Below are positions 45,200 through 57,890 of a stretch of 64,000 bases of DNA, piece by piece. The translations under genes and the position numbers were made by a program. The DNA comes from Panax quinquefolius (Eukaryota; Streptophyta; Magnoliopsida; Apiales; Araliaceae), in NCBI GenBank assembly GCA_020205615.1, contig CM035153.1, forward strand, positions 80,241,853 to 80,305,852, written 5' to 3'. The notes beneath the pieces are model-generated. The model saw nothing but the letters and a program-made list of their open reading frames with translations. It was not told where the DNA came from and ran no database searches. Position 1 is the stretch's first letter. Each line of letters begins with the position of its first letter.

Positions 45200-48100
45200 C
45201 TACTCATCTTTCTTTTCTTCTATTCCTTCTTTTCTCTGCTCCCTTTCAGATTCAGGCTCCATTGTTTCATCTTGCTCTAGGTTTGGTTCTAGTGCATGCT
45301 CTTCTTCTTTGTTTGGCTCCCCTTCAGACTCTATGTTCATGGGATCATCATCCTTTGGCTCCCCCTTAGATGATGACTCTGCTTCTACTCCTGTCTTCTT
45401 CTTCTTCTTCTTCTCCTCCTTTGCCTTTTTGTTATTAGCCATCTTTGCCTTCTTTTCTTCCTTCATTCTTTTCTCCTTACTCCCCCTTGAGTTCCTCTTT
45501 CTATGTCTCTTCTTCTCCCCCTTTTTGTTATTAATCATTTGTGAGAGCTGCTCCACATTTGATATAAACTGCTCTATCAGGTGAGATGAGTTACCAACCT
45601 CAATCTTGAGTTCTTGTTGGCTTAGCTCAAGTTGTAGGGAAAAAGACTGATTCAGATTATCAATCTTGTCAGATATAGATAAAATTTGCTCTTTATTGGC
45701 CTTCTGAGCTCATAGAGCTTCTTCCTTCTGATCATTCATAGCCTTCAGAAAAACTTGATCCCTTAGTTTAAGCTTGAGGGATATGTCTGAGAGTCTGGCT
45801 TAAAGCCTTTTGGATAGCTCATTGTCTTCTCCTGTTGACATGTCCTTGATTTCTGCACCAATGAGAGAGATATTCTCAATCAATTCTTCAGAGTTCTTTA
45901 GAAACTCTTGCTCATGAGAAGATTTGGCATCAGGTTATTCATTCTCCGTCTGATCAGTTGTCGTGTTAGCCTCCTGCTGAACACCAGATTGGACTGTACG
46001 ATTCTCATTCTTGGATAATTTTTCAAATGTAGTGAGAATCTGATATATCGTTGAGTGCCAATCACTGTTGGAGGACGAAGAAAAGTTATTCAGCACTGTC
46101 GAATTAACATAGAATTTCTCAAACTCAACATGGTTATCTTCATTGGTACAGTGAGGGGACTCTACAATACTGGACTTGGGTATAATCAGTCTGCCATCTG
46201 ATCTTACTCGATAATCGTAAGGAATGTAATGATTTCCAACGTGTCGATATATTTTGAAGTGAGATTGGTCCTTGATCATCTAATTTCCAAACTTCTTTAC
46301 TCTTGGAAAGTTTTGTGCCACAATCTCTAAGTTGGGAAGGTGAGAGAAGACCCATGTGAGATAGATGTTGTCTTCAGTGAGGGATTCCTTTACCCATAAC
46401 ATATGAGAAGGGAAATCACCTTATTTCATGATTCTTAACTTTAGGCTCATATATCACAGTTGAAGTGTCCAGCTTCATAGCCTTACGATTATTGAGCGCA
46501 TTTTCTGCGGTCATAATCACCACATTTAGCCTTTCATTTCCATGATTAATCCATCTGTCGGGAAACACATCTAGTGATTCTTCATCAATTTCCATTACAA
46601 TTCTTCTCTTGCGATTAACAGGTAAGGAATGTAAAAATATTCTACCTCTTCTATTGAAGAACTAGAGTCTTTTCCACCTTCATTCTGTTCTGAGCTGGAG
46701 TTAAACCTGTGTAGACTTCCTTCAATGGACTCATCAGTTTGCTCCTTCATTTGGTCATCAAGCTTCTTATCAGGGCTGGTCTTTATAGACTTACTAGCCT
46801 TTTCTGACTCTACAATCTTGAGCCTTTTACTGTTGCCTTTGCTGATATGCTCTTTCTTTTTCCCTTAGCATCTCCTCCCTTAGATTCAGCCTCATCATCA
46901 CTGATTTCAATTGTCTTTGAAAATAATTCTTTCCTTTTTGAAACTTTTGAGCGATTAGTCTATTGCTCTTCCTTCTTCTTGGGGGTTCAACTTCAGGAGT
47001 TTCAGACTCTTCTCCTTCCTTAGATTCTGAAGCACCTCTGAATCATCAGATGAGCTTCTTTGATGTTCAACGACAGTAGGAGCAGATTTTTCTTCATTGA
47101 ACTCTACGTCTTTTGAACCATTAGATGAACTTGTTGGGATTTTAGCAGTAGGAGATGTAGTTGTTTTAGCTTTCGAACTTTCTTCATCAGTAGAGTGGCT
47201 ATTCTGAGTGTTAGCCATGGGACTTGTACATTCATTTTCATCACCAGATATAACTATTGCTTTCATAGATTCAACTTTCTCCTTCTTGGATTCAGCTTCT
47301 TCTTCATTACTGGACTTGCTCCTTGAGGATTCATCCTTGAAGCTCTCAGTTCCCTTCTCATTTTTTGACTCTACGTTTTCTCTTTCTTCTTTAGTAGATA
47401 GACTTCTTTAAGGAACTGGTTTGGATTTCTTTATCACCTTAGTTTTCTTCTATGGTGGCCTCACAGATTTGGACTCAAGAATGTCTAAATCTTCAGTGAA
47501 TGACAACTCCTCCTTTTTCATAGCACTAGCTTTTCTTTTCTTCACAGTGTTTTTGCTTGTGCTGCCATACATTGTCAGCTTTTTGTTCTCCATTGGGTTC
47601 TTCTTCCAATTTGCAAATAGCTGTGTACTCATCACTTTATGGATATTAAGGACTTCACCTTCATCATCCTTAATTTTATTCTTTAGTTTCTTCTTCAAAA
47701 TGATACTCAAGAACCTTCCATAGAAAACCTTCATGAGGGGTTTTCCTGTTAACCTTTTCTTCTCTTCCTTATCTAGCCATTTGGACATTTGATCAAGTAG
47801 GATAACTCCAAAGTTGATACGCTCCTTCAGAAATATTGCAGACATGATCTTTAACTAGTGATCACTCATAATGTCATGTGCAATGTCCTTACATAGTATA
47901 CACTTTCCCACTATCTCTGCTAGGAACTCAAATTCTTCAAGAAACTCCTTTTTCTTCATATCCTTTAGACTAGGGTTTCTTTTGTACTGCATAATCTTCT
48001 TAGCTTTTTAAGTGTCGATCTCATCAAGGCTTTTCAGACCTAGGTCAGGAAAACCTAAGCATTGATTGATGTTAGAAGATTAAAGCTTCAGAATCTGACC

Positions 48101-48406
48101 TTTGACCTTTGTGGAAAGGGTTCCAAAATTTATAGTTGCGTTGGAGTGAAATTCTTTAACTAGGTAAACATATATTCGAGTGTTTGACTCAAGAAATTCT
48201 GAGAATCCAGCCTTCTTCATAATTTCAAGAATATCTCTGAACGTCTTCTCAGATTTCTCAAACGTCTTGGTTCCGAGCTGAATGCCAGTGATTACTCTCC
48301 ATTCTTCCATTTTGAGAGTTTGAAATATAATGGTATTTAATTTTAGAGTTCTTGCGAGGGATAAAAGAATTAAATTTGGGGGAATCTCGAGACTTAATGA
48401 TTTCAA
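45200..48406 (-). pseudogene. Element E env-like gene, decayed
   Basis: A series of collinear minus-strand frames: 48406-48080, 47845-47450, 47266-46955, 46355-45935 and 45556-45200, largely one reading frame split by stops, about 1000 codons in all. The N-terminal part has RIYVYLVKEFHSNATINF and VKGQILKL, which resembles the plant retroelement env-like or plant transposon protein domain. The rest is rich in Lys, Glu and Ser with probable coiled coils, and near 45400 it is very Lys-rich. I see no convincing signal peptide or membrane segment. Function of this gene class is not known; it may not be an envelope. Confidence 0.65.
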
Positions 48407-48912
48407 GCTTTGAAGAGGATTTTAGGGTTTGAAAAAGAGAGGGAGAGGAAGTCGATAGCTTTTGATAACTGTTTGGAGATTTTGAATTTGTCTTTAAGAC
48501 AGTTCCTTCTGACTCTAGATGAGTTGTGATGTGTCAAAAGGCTATTGGTTACACGATGCCTAGTAAGAAACTGTAACTCTACGTATTTTGATCAACTTTT
48601 TAGTTTTAATTCCTATTAGGAGAATAAGCATTACTGATGTAGGTTGACTGTTGACTTTTTTAGTATGTAAAGTATCTTGAGGTGATTTCTATATACTCTA
48701 TGATTTTCTTTGAAAACTCAACGATTTTCTTCTGAGAGATGCTTCAGTGAGCGTTTTAACACTAATCCTCATCTTGGAGTTGTATGGCTTAACCACTGAT
48801 GCGCCCTAAGAGAGTTTGGGCACTGACATTCTGAGGTGAGTTTCCAAAATGCCTTTTCAAACCTATTTGTAACTTCCCTTCACACGATCTGAATAAGGGG
48901 ACACGTGTCGAG
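48407..48912 (-). promoter_or_regulatory. Region upstream of the env-like gene with pyrimidine-rich leader and telo-box-like word
   Basis: On the minus strand CTTCCTCTCCCTCTCTTTTT leads into CAAACCCTAAAATCC just before the gene. Many plant genes have CT-rich leaders and AAACCCTA telo-box words here; it could equally be a 3' splice site tract. No pol sequence is seen in this stretch. Confidence 0.4.
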
Positions 48913-49316
48913 TGTAAGGTTTTGTGAAAATCAAAGTAGCAATCAAATTGCAAAAATTAGCGGAAGCAAAATAAAATCAGATTTTAAAAAATTTCACAAA
49001 ACAATTACCCGGATCATCCTTTATGCATATTATTAATTAAACGAAGAATAAGAAGTTATGAAATCATACCCTTGTAGAAAACGAGCTTCCTCAAGTACGA
49101 GTTCACCTCCTACTTCTCCGCGATCTCCTTGAATCTATGGGTAGATTCCTTCCTTTGATCAATGTAAGCCACCCAAGTGTATGGCCTCTAGCGGTGATCC
49201 ACCAAGGAAGAACAATTTTCAAGAAGAAGGATGTATTGGCTCAAACCCTAGTTTTTCCCATCTCTATAGAAAAAGGGGCGGACTCTCCAACTCTTGGAAT
49301 TACATATATCTGATAT
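48913..49316 (-). mobile_element. Copia-3 3' LTR, outer part
   Basis: Starts TGTAAGGTTTTGTG, a diverged form of the TGTTAGG end, and contains the GATCCACCAAGGAAGAA block common to this LTR family. It is broken off at 49316 by a younger LTR of the same family. Confidence 0.85.
49312..49316. repeat. Target site duplication, left copy (GATAT)
   Basis: Repeated at 51170-51174 after the inserted LTR. Confidence 0.92.
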
Positions 49317-51169
49317 TGTTAGGTTTGTAATATTCAAGAACGCAATCAAATTGTAAAATAAGTGCGGAAACGTGTAAAAATCAGAGTTTAAAATTTTACA
49401 AACCATATATCCGGATCACCCTTTATGCACAATTATTAATTAAACGAAAAGATAAAGAATAAAATCATACTCTTGAAGATCGAGCTTCCTCAGGTACAAG
49501 TTCACCTCCAAATCCTTTCGCGTTCAACTTGAATTCACCGGGTTAGGTTCCTTCCTTTGATCAACGTTAACCACCCAAGTGTTTGGCCTCTAGAGGTGAT
49601 CCACCAAGGAAGAAGAAGAATTCAAGAAGATGGGTGGTTTGGCTAAACCCTAGTTTTTCTATCTCTATAGAAAAAGAGCGTACTCTCCAACTTTTGGAAT
49701 TGCGTATATATTTTTATATCTGATATAAGACTCCTCTTATAAAGATATCAGGTAACCTTATTTAAAATAAGGTATTATTTAATTAAACCCTTTTAATTAA
49801 ATGGGCTCCCTAATCTTATTAGGGATAATTAATTAAACTCCTTTAACTAATTTTCCTTCCTAATCCAATTAGGAATAAATGAGATACTTATATTAAATTA
49901 ATTCCTAAACTCTTTTAGAAATTAAAATAATAATAATAATTGTAATAATATTAATAAGACTCCTCTTATTAATTTATATTTAATATTTCTAAAATATTAA
50001 ATAATAAATATTAAGCTATTTAATTTATTCTATCACCATAGATTAAATTAAATATACATAACATATTATTACGATTATGCCATTAACTTCTTAAATAATT
50101 ATTCTTCCTTTTATGGTGTGACCCTTTAGGTTCTCCATATTAAGCCGGTTGTGAATAAATCAATTAGAACAATTCTAATCTTATTTAAATAAATAAATTA
50201 AACAATTAATTTATTTAAATAAATAATATTTATTCTACAATAGGGATAAGTCTCCTAGCGATCAACGACTTTCCGGATAATATAGATTTCAACATTAATC
50301 ATAAAAGAACCTTTGAGTAAATAGTTATCGTGCAATTCAATCCTTCCACCATACAATGTCCCAATTAAATATAAGATATGGAATTCTTTGTCAAGTCTTA
50401 TTTTATTTAATTATATGTATTTCGACTCTTAAATGCATGACTCAAATAATGCAAATTAGAAACTCCTTTCTAATTTCATTCCGCCGCCAAGGACTCTTGG
50501 GTTGTCATTTATCGAATCACATAGGACATTTCTTCTTTTTAATAATAAGTGGTAGATTCTTTATTGATCATACATTATCTCCATGTATACAACTTATTAT
50601 ACCCAAGCATACCCTTTGATATACCCTAAGGGTCTTAAGGAATAAGTCAAAGTATAACTCATCATACACAAGATACTATGATGATCTCAAGTCCAAGGAT
50701 CACTTGTACTACTATCACTACTGAGAATTCCTATTGGACAGCAAGTAAAACTCCATTAGGTATTCCTTAGCGAGCCACGTTCAGTGAACTTATTCTCTAA
50801 TAAGCACCTACATACTTGCTTTAGTGTCTCCACACAAATGATCATGAGATCAATCATCCTCATCTAATGAGCAAGCAACGTATGTACCAATCTATCCGGA
50901 TTCACTAATCCCCAATTTAGTAATCCAATGATTGGGAACTATTTTAGTTTTAAGCTTTCTAAGAATTTAGATCTCATTAGAATGATCATCATCATTATTC
51001 TAAAAGCATTGCTTAAAACAATGGGTTTATCACATATTATAAAACAGCATCATGTAGACAATTGAAAGCCTTTAATAAATTAATACTTTTTATTAATAAA
51101 TGAATAAGATTGTTTCAAAGTATATGCTTTATCATTAAACATGATTGGCTTGTATGCATACTACTTTCA
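49317..51169 (-). mobile_element. Solo Copia LTR nested in the Copia-3 LTR
   Basis: An 1853-bp LTR with complete ends and exact GATAT duplications, inserted in the same orientation into an older LTR of its own family. It is very close to the solo LTR at 41897-43749, including length, and less like the Copia-3 LTR around it. Confidence 0.93.
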
Positions 51170-51174
51170 GATAT
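51170..51174. repeat. Target site duplication, right copy (GATAT)
   Basis: Matches 49312-49316. Confidence 0.92.
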
Positions 51175-52635
51175 CTGATATAAGACTCCTCTTATAAAGA
51201 TATTAGGTAACCCTATTTAATTAAAATAAGGTATTATTTATTTAATTAAACTCTTTTAATTAAATGGGCTCCCTAATCTTATTAGGGATAATTAATTAAA
51301 CTCCTTTAACTAATTTTTCCTCCTAATCCTATTAGGAATAAATGAGAGTACTTATATTAAATTAATTCCTAAACTCTTTTATAAATTAAAATAATAATAA
51401 TTGTAATAATATTAATAAGACTCCTCTTATTAATTTATATTTAATATTTCTAAAATATTAAATAATAAATATTAAGCTATTTAATTTATTCTATCACCAT
51501 AGATTAAATTAAATATACTTAACATATTATTTCGATTATGTCATTAACTTCTTAAATAATTATTCTTCCTTTTATGGTGTGTGACCCTTTAGGTTCTCCA
51601 TATTAAACCTAGGTTGTGAATAAATCAATTAGAACAATTCTAATCTTATTTAAATAAATAAATAAAACGATTAATTTATTTAAATAAATAATATTTATTC
51701 TACAATAGGGATAAACCTCCCTACCGATCAACGACTTTCTAGATAATATAGATTTCAACATTAATCATAAAAGAACCGTTGAGTTAATAGTTACCGTGCA
51801 ATTCAATCCTTCCACCATACTGATGTCCCAATTAAATATAAGACATGGAATTCTTTGTCAAGTCTTATTTTATTTAATTATATGTATTTCGATTTCTAAA
51901 TGCACAACTCCTAATGAATGCAAATTAGAAACTACTTTCTAATTTCGTTTCACCTTGGCCAAGGATTCCTGGGCTGTCATTTATCGAATCACATAGGACA
52001 TTTCTCTTATTTTTCTAAAAGTGGTAGATTCTTTATTGATCATTCACCATCTTCATATATAACTTATTACACCCAAGCATACCCTTTGATATACTCTAAA
52101 AGTCTTAAAGAATAAGTCAAAGTGTAATTCATTATATATAAGATATTATGATGATCTCAAATCTAAGGATCATTTATACTACTATCACTACCGGAATTCT
52201 TATTGACAGGCAAGTAAAACTCCATTAGGTATTCCTTAGCGAGTCACGTTCAGTGAACTTATTCTCTAATAAGCACCTACAAACTTGCTTTAGTGTCTCC
52301 ACACAAATGATCATGAGATCAATAATCCTCATCCAATGAGCAAGCAACGTACGTACCAATCTATCCGAATTCAATAATCCCCTTTTAAGTAATCCATTGA
52401 TTGGGAATATTTTAGTTTTATGCTATCTAAGAATTTAGATCTCATTAGCATGATCTCATCATGATTCTAAAAGCATTGCTTAAAACTATGGATTTATCAC
52501 ATATTATTAAAACAGCACCATGTATATAATAAATGTCTTTAATAAATAATTATTTTATTAATAAACAAATAAGATTGATTACAAAGTATATACTTTATCA
52601 TGAAACATGATTTGCTTGTTTGCATACTACTTTCA
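51175..52635 (-). mobile_element. Copia-3 3' LTR, inner part
   Basis: Continues the LTR cut at 49316 and ends GCATACTACTTTCA next to the polypurine tract. Together the two parts make about 1865 bp, in line with the other copies. Confidence 0.9.
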
Positions 52636-52647
52636 ATCTCCCACTTG
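52636..52647 (-). other. Copia-3 polypurine tract
   Basis: On the minus strand CAAGTGGGAGAT, identical to that of Copia-2. Confidence 0.87.
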
Positions 52648-52649
52648 CA

Positions 52650-55600
52650 CTAAAGCCAATCGTCGTGGTATCTCATACCCATTTTCTCTAAGTGACGATC
52701 AAACTGCTGTTGTGTTAACGCTTTAGTAAATGGATCTGCAATATTGTCTTGAGAGTCCACACGCTCCAGGGTGACGTCTCCTCTTTCAATGATCTCTCTA
52801 ATCAAATGAAATTGCCGCAACATGTGTTTGGATTTCTGATGAGACATGGGTTCCTTAGCATGCGCAACAGCTCCAGTGTTGTCACAGAATAAAGGCACTG
52901 ATCCTGTAATGCTAGGAACCACACCAAGTTCAGTAATGAACTTCTTCATGCAAACAACTTCCTTTGTAGCTTCACTTGCAACTATGTACTCTGCCTCTGT
53001 CACTGAATCAGCATTGTTTGTTGTTTGGAACTATTCCAACTCACTGCGCCACCGTTTAAGGTAAACACATACCTCAAAACGGATTTACTATCATCTTGGT
53101 CTGTTTGAAAACTTGAGTCTGTGAAGCCCTCTAGTTTGAATTCAAACCCACCGTAGACAAGAAATACATCCTTAGTTCTTCTTAAGTACTTTAGGATATT
53201 TTTCACTGCCTTCCAGTGCTCTTCTCCTGGATTCGACTGATATCTTCTTGTTACACTAAGTGTATGAGCGACATCTGGTCTAGTACATATCATACCGTAC
53301 ATGATAGAATCTATTGCTGAAGCATAAGGAATCTTACTCATACAGTCTCACTCCTCAGGTGTCTTTGGGGCCTGTTTCTTGGAGAGATGTATTCCATGGC
53401 TCATCGACATGAGACCTCTTTTGGAATCTTCCATGCTAAACTTCTTTAGCATCGAATCAATGTACGTTCCTTGGGATAAGCCAAGCATCCTTTTAGATCT
53501 CTCTCTATAGATCTTTAACCCAAAAGTATATGATGCTTCTCCCAAGTCCTTCATGGAGAAGTGTTTAGATAACCAGATTTTAATTGATTGTAGCATAGGA
53601 ATATCATTCCCTATCAGTAATATATCATCAACATATAATACGAGGAATGAAACAGCACTCCCACTAACCTTCTTGTACACACACGGTTCATCCTCATTTT
53701 TGATAAAATCAAACTCTTTGATTATCTCATCAAAACGGATGTTACACTTACGAGAAGCTTGCTTCAATCCATATATGGATCATTGTAGCTTACAGACTTG
53801 ATTTGTTCCAACCTTTGAAACAAATCCCTCTAGTTGTGTCATATACACATCTTCCTCAAGTTTCCCATTGAGGAAGGTCATTTTCACGTCCATCTGCCAG
53901 ATTTCATAGTCATGGTAAGCTGCAATCGCAAGCAACATCCGAATGGACTTGAGCATTGTTACTGGTGAGAAAGTTTCGTCATAGTTAACTCCTTGTCTTT
54001 TTTTAAAACCTTTTGCGACCAGTCGGGCCTTATAGGTCTCTACCTTGCCGTTTACTCCAGTCTTTCTTTTAAAGACCCATTTACACCCAATAGGCTTAAT
54101 GCCTTCAGGTGGTGAAACCAAAGTCCATACTTAGTTCTCATACATGGAGTCCATCTCGGATTTCATGACTTCTTACCACTTTTCTGAGTCTTTATTACTC
54201 ATAGTCTGTTCGTAATTCAATGGATCATCATCATCTATGATGCGTACCTCATTTTCATATCCTATGACAAGTCCATACCTATCCGGCATCTTTGGTACTC
54301 TTCCAGTTCTGAATAGGGTGTGATGTGAGGAAGGAATCTCTACTTGGTTAGGTACCACACTGATCTCAGTATTTTGTGGTTCTTGAACCTCTTGAATATA
54401 TCTTACTCCCACTGACCCCTTCAAGGATAAACTCATTTTCCAAGAAAGCAACATGTTTTGCAACAAACACCTTTTGATCAGTTGGATGATAGAAATAATA
54501 CCCTAATGTTTCTTTAGGGTATCCCACAAATCTACATTTTTCAGATCTAGTCTGTAGCTTATCGTTTTCAAACTTTTTGACATAAGCTGGACAACCCCAA
54601 GTCTTAACATGCTTAAGATTTGGTTTCCTCCCAGTCCATAACTCATATGGGGTCTTGGGGACGTATTTTGTAGGTACCTTGTAAAGTAGGTATGCCTCCG
54701 ATTCTAGGACATATCCCCAGAAGGAAACTGGAAGGTAGGTAAAGCTCATCACGGATCGAACCATGTCCAACAATGTTCGATTTCTCCTTTCAGATACACC
54801 ATTCATCTGTGGCGTCCCTGGTGGAGTCCATTGTGAGATTATACCATTTTCTTTGAGACAATTGAGAAACTCACCACTTAAGTATTCTCCTCCTCGATCA
54901 GATCGAAGAATCTTAATACTCGTACCAGTTTGCTTCTCTACTTCACTTCTAAACTATTTGAACGTTTTAAATGATTCAGATTTGTATTTCTTTAAATACA
55001 CATATCCAAATCTTGAGTGATCGTCAATGAATGTAATAAAATAAGAATACCCTCCTTGTGCGATCGTTTATCATAGGTCCACATACATCCGTGTGTACCA
55101 ACGCTAACAACTCTTCAGAACTCTTTCTCCTTTTTCCATTAAAAGGAGATTTAGTCATTTCCCCCATGAGACAAGTTTCACAAGTTGGATATGATTCATA
55201 ATCCGATAGCTTTAGGAGCCCATTTTTATGCAACTTGGATAATCTTATTTCATTAATATGACCGAGTCTCACATTGCCACATGAAGGTATAATTAACATC
55301 ATCTCTTTTCCTTTTCTTAGTTTGTTCGATTTGAAGTATATTTTCATGCAAGTCAGTATATAAAGTCCATTTAAAATTACCACACCATATAAAACATTAT
55401 TATTATAAATAGAACAACTGTTGTTCTTTATTATAATATTAAAATAATCCATATCCAATACAGAGATAGAAATAATGTTTCTAATGATATTTGGAACAAA
55501 ATAACAATTATTTAAATTAATGAACTTTCCCATAGGCGGTCTTAAGCAAGTAAGTCCTACACATAATCTGACAACCTTTGCTCCATTTCCCACTCGTAGG

Positions 55601-55700
55601 ATGACCTCATCCTTGCTTTCGACTTTCTACTTGACCGGTCCACGCATATTATTACATATGTGAGAACCACGGTAGGTATTCAATACCCAAGTAGAAGATT
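52650..55700 (-). pseudogene. pol: Copia-3 pol: protease, integrase, reverse transcriptase, RNase H
   Basis: Frames on the minus strand: 55593-55024 (protease end, GAG-pre-INT, HHCC, first integrase Asp in HTDVCGP), 54806-54366 (integrase with intact catalytic Glu in NGVSERRNRT, then ELWTGRK), 54466-54173 (linker), 54121-53780 (RT: CKWVFKRK, MDVKMTFLNGKLEEDVYM), 53767-53348 (RT with intact LYVDDIL, then TYIDSMLKKFSM), 53341-53000 and 53003-52650 (RNase H: MTEAEYIVASEA, CDNTGAVAHAKE, NIADPFTKAL, ending MRYHDDWL). Breaks lie near 53770, 53345, 54125-54170 and around 55050. All catalytic motifs that I can check survive, but several breaks make it inactive as it stands. Confidence 0.92.
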
Positions 55701-55740
55701 GACTTTCAAAAATTTAATTTCAATCATAAACAAACCTTGA

Positions 55741-56580
55741 TTAAGATTGAAGCTTCTCCAAGCTTCTTACGCTTTTATTCATGAAGATAATCCTTGCGGT
55801 TCCTCTTCTAGTGACCCGACTTGTTCCAATGGAAGCAAATTCCTTTGCTAAATTGGATCGAGTTTCTTTTGATCCTTCACTTTCGCCTTTCCTTAGCCTT
55901 CTTGGATTTCTTCTTTTGAAAGATACCTTGGGCCTCTTCCTTTTCTTGGAAGAATCATCCACCAGTAAGACATGGTTCTTCTTGGATGGGAAGTGACCTT
56001 CAGCAGTTTTCAACATGTTAAGTAACTCAAGCAAGCTGACGTCCAACTTATTCATGTGAAAATTCACAACAAATTGTGAGAGGGTGTCAAGGGAGTGACT
56101 GCAAGATCAAATCTTGACTCAACTCCCCATCCATGATGAACCCAAGTTGTCCTAGACATTCAATCAAATTAATCATCTTTAGGACATGAGTCTCAACAGT
56201 AGTACCCTCGGTCATCCGAGATCGGAAGAGCTCCTTAGATATTTCATATCTAGCAGTCCTACTTTGCTCACTATACAACTCTTGAAGGTGTAGTAGCATA
56301 GTAGGAGCATCCATGGTTTCATGCTGATGCTGAAGCTCGTTACTCATAGATGCGAGCATGATGCATTGAGCCACAGATTCATCATCTTACCACTGTTTGA
56401 AAGTAGCAATCTCTTCCTTAGAGGCTGTATCTGCAACTTTTCTAGATACGGGCAAATTTAGGACATAAGAAATCTTTTCAGCAGTGAGAACAATTCTCAG
56501 ATTCCTTAACCAGTCCGTGTAATTCGGTGTGGTCAGTTTGTTAGCATCAAGTATGTTACGCGGTGAAATTTGTTAATGTG
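55741..56580 (-). pseudogene. gag: Copia-3 gag
   Basis: Starts near 56580 with the ILDANKLT block, continues with CIMLASMSNELQHQH and TARYEISKELFRSRM (open 56374-56087), then shifts to NFHMNKLDVSLLELLNML and a Lys/Arg-rich tail (56067-55741). The knuckle near 55810-55850 is out of frame. Same layout as Copia-1 gag. Confidence 0.88.
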
Positions 56581-57890
56581 ACATTTTTAAAATTCTGCAT
56601 GTAAAAAGAACATAATTTAGCAAACATTCATTTAATTAATTACCAAAATAAATTAGGTCTTATTTTATATTGGTATCTCCCACTATTTTCTTCAAACTAT
56701 ATTACCCTCATTTATATAATTCGGCAAAATCTAATTAAAGTTTTTGCTAGTGAGAATAAGGATCCCATTTCAAATATATATAGCCTTGTGATGACATAAC
56801 AAACTATATATAAATAAATAGGTAGACAACTCCTTGTCAATTACATCATCATGTAACTCCTTATGTTTCGCCTCTTAGATTATTTTGATCAAGTGGTGGC
56901 ACATCCGAATCAAAATTATCTAAGTTAAGTCCAACCTAGCATTTCCATGTATTCAAAAAAGAAAAATATTGTCCTTGTGGTGACACAACAAAATAATATT
57001 GTTCAATTTTCTTTATAAGCATCAAATGTAATAAATTAACATCTTAAATACTTAATACTTGCCTTCTGGTGACACAACAAACTCATATTAAATATTTAAT
57101 ACTCTATTAATTTTATCATGCTAGAAGGTGACGTTCGATATTCTAAATATCTTTGAACGCTTAAGACTTAATATATAAAAACTTTGAGGGATTTGTTATT
57201 ATTTATCTGATCTTGTTTAGCGTGCATGCAAATATATATATAAAATACGGGTCATATTATTAAACATGCGAAGCATGTTTGCATAATATATAATATATAT
57301 AATACTAGCATGCACATATAGAATACTATATTCTACCCGGATTGATTATGGACTATTATTCTAGTTTGGTTCACTAGAGCCACTAAGTGAACCAAAAGGT
57401 CAAACCCTAGGGTGCAATAATAAATATTTAAATATAACTATTACATTTAAACTCGGGCTCCATTACAAACGTGTCTTGGAGCGCTCCTTTCTGCTTGATC
57501 TCTGGTTCTTCAAAAAATTCTAACTAATTCTATTACATTAAACTATTAATTTAAATAGAAACCTTGATCAGCAGTTAAGGGGAAGTACATAGGAGAGAGA
57601 TAGAATTTACATCAGAAGAAAACTAGAAAAGACGAGGTACGCAGACCCCATTTAATAAAACTCATTCATTCAAACATCCAACCAAAATAAATCCAATCAC
57701 ATTGGTCAATAGTCCATAATCAATCCCATTTATTATCATATATATATGAATATCATTTAATGGGAAATTTTATGTTTCATGAAATCCAATTTCAAAATTA
57801 AAATAAACTCTTTTATTTTAATTATAAAATTATTAAGATTAATATATATATATATAACTATTATATATATATATATATTATAATATTCCT
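56581..57890 (-). other. Copia-3 leader with conserved hairpins
   Basis: Non-coding. TTGTGGTGACACAA or near copies at 56786, 56975 and 57064; hairpin AACATGC-GAA-GCATGTT at 57263-57279; 11-bp stem at 57365-57375 and 57386-57396. Spacing matches Copia-1 and Copia-2. The leader ends in TA-rich DNA at about 57840-57890. Confidence 0.65.

Larger units (their letters stand above)
40239..48912 (-). mobile_element. Element E: 3' part of a Sirevirus-like Copia element
   Basis: A minus-strand 3' LTR (40239-45031, holding a solo Copia LTR), polypurine tract (45032-45041) and a long decayed env-like gene next to it. An env-like gene between pol and the 3' LTR is the mark of Sireviruses. The LTR end TGTTAGTTCCCAGAG and a G-run followed by TTGAATAGATC also resemble LTRs of that type. 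Upstream pol is not in the window: Copia-3 starts at 48913 and what follows Copia-3 is not E. Confidence 0.72.
48913..57890 (-). mobile_element. Copia-3: Copia element with 3' LTR, pol and gag; 5' LTR missing
   Basis: Minus-strand element with 3' LTR (48913-52635, split by a solo LTR), polypurine tract, pol, gag and leader. It is truncated near 57840-57890 in AT-rich DNA, before any primer site or 5' LTR, and joins LTR G. It is the best preserved of the three Copia coding regions but still has stops and shifts. The target copy beside 48913 would be TCGAG; no partner is seen. Confidence 0.88.

Noticed and set aside
45144..45584. Plus-strand 146-codon frame rich in Ser and Phe
   Set aside because: It is the complement of the Lys- and Glu-rich env-like gene; the apparent membrane segments come from that composition.
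48425..48440. AAACCCTA words considered as interstitial telomere repeats
   Set aside because: Single units only; telo-box-like words are common in plant leaders.
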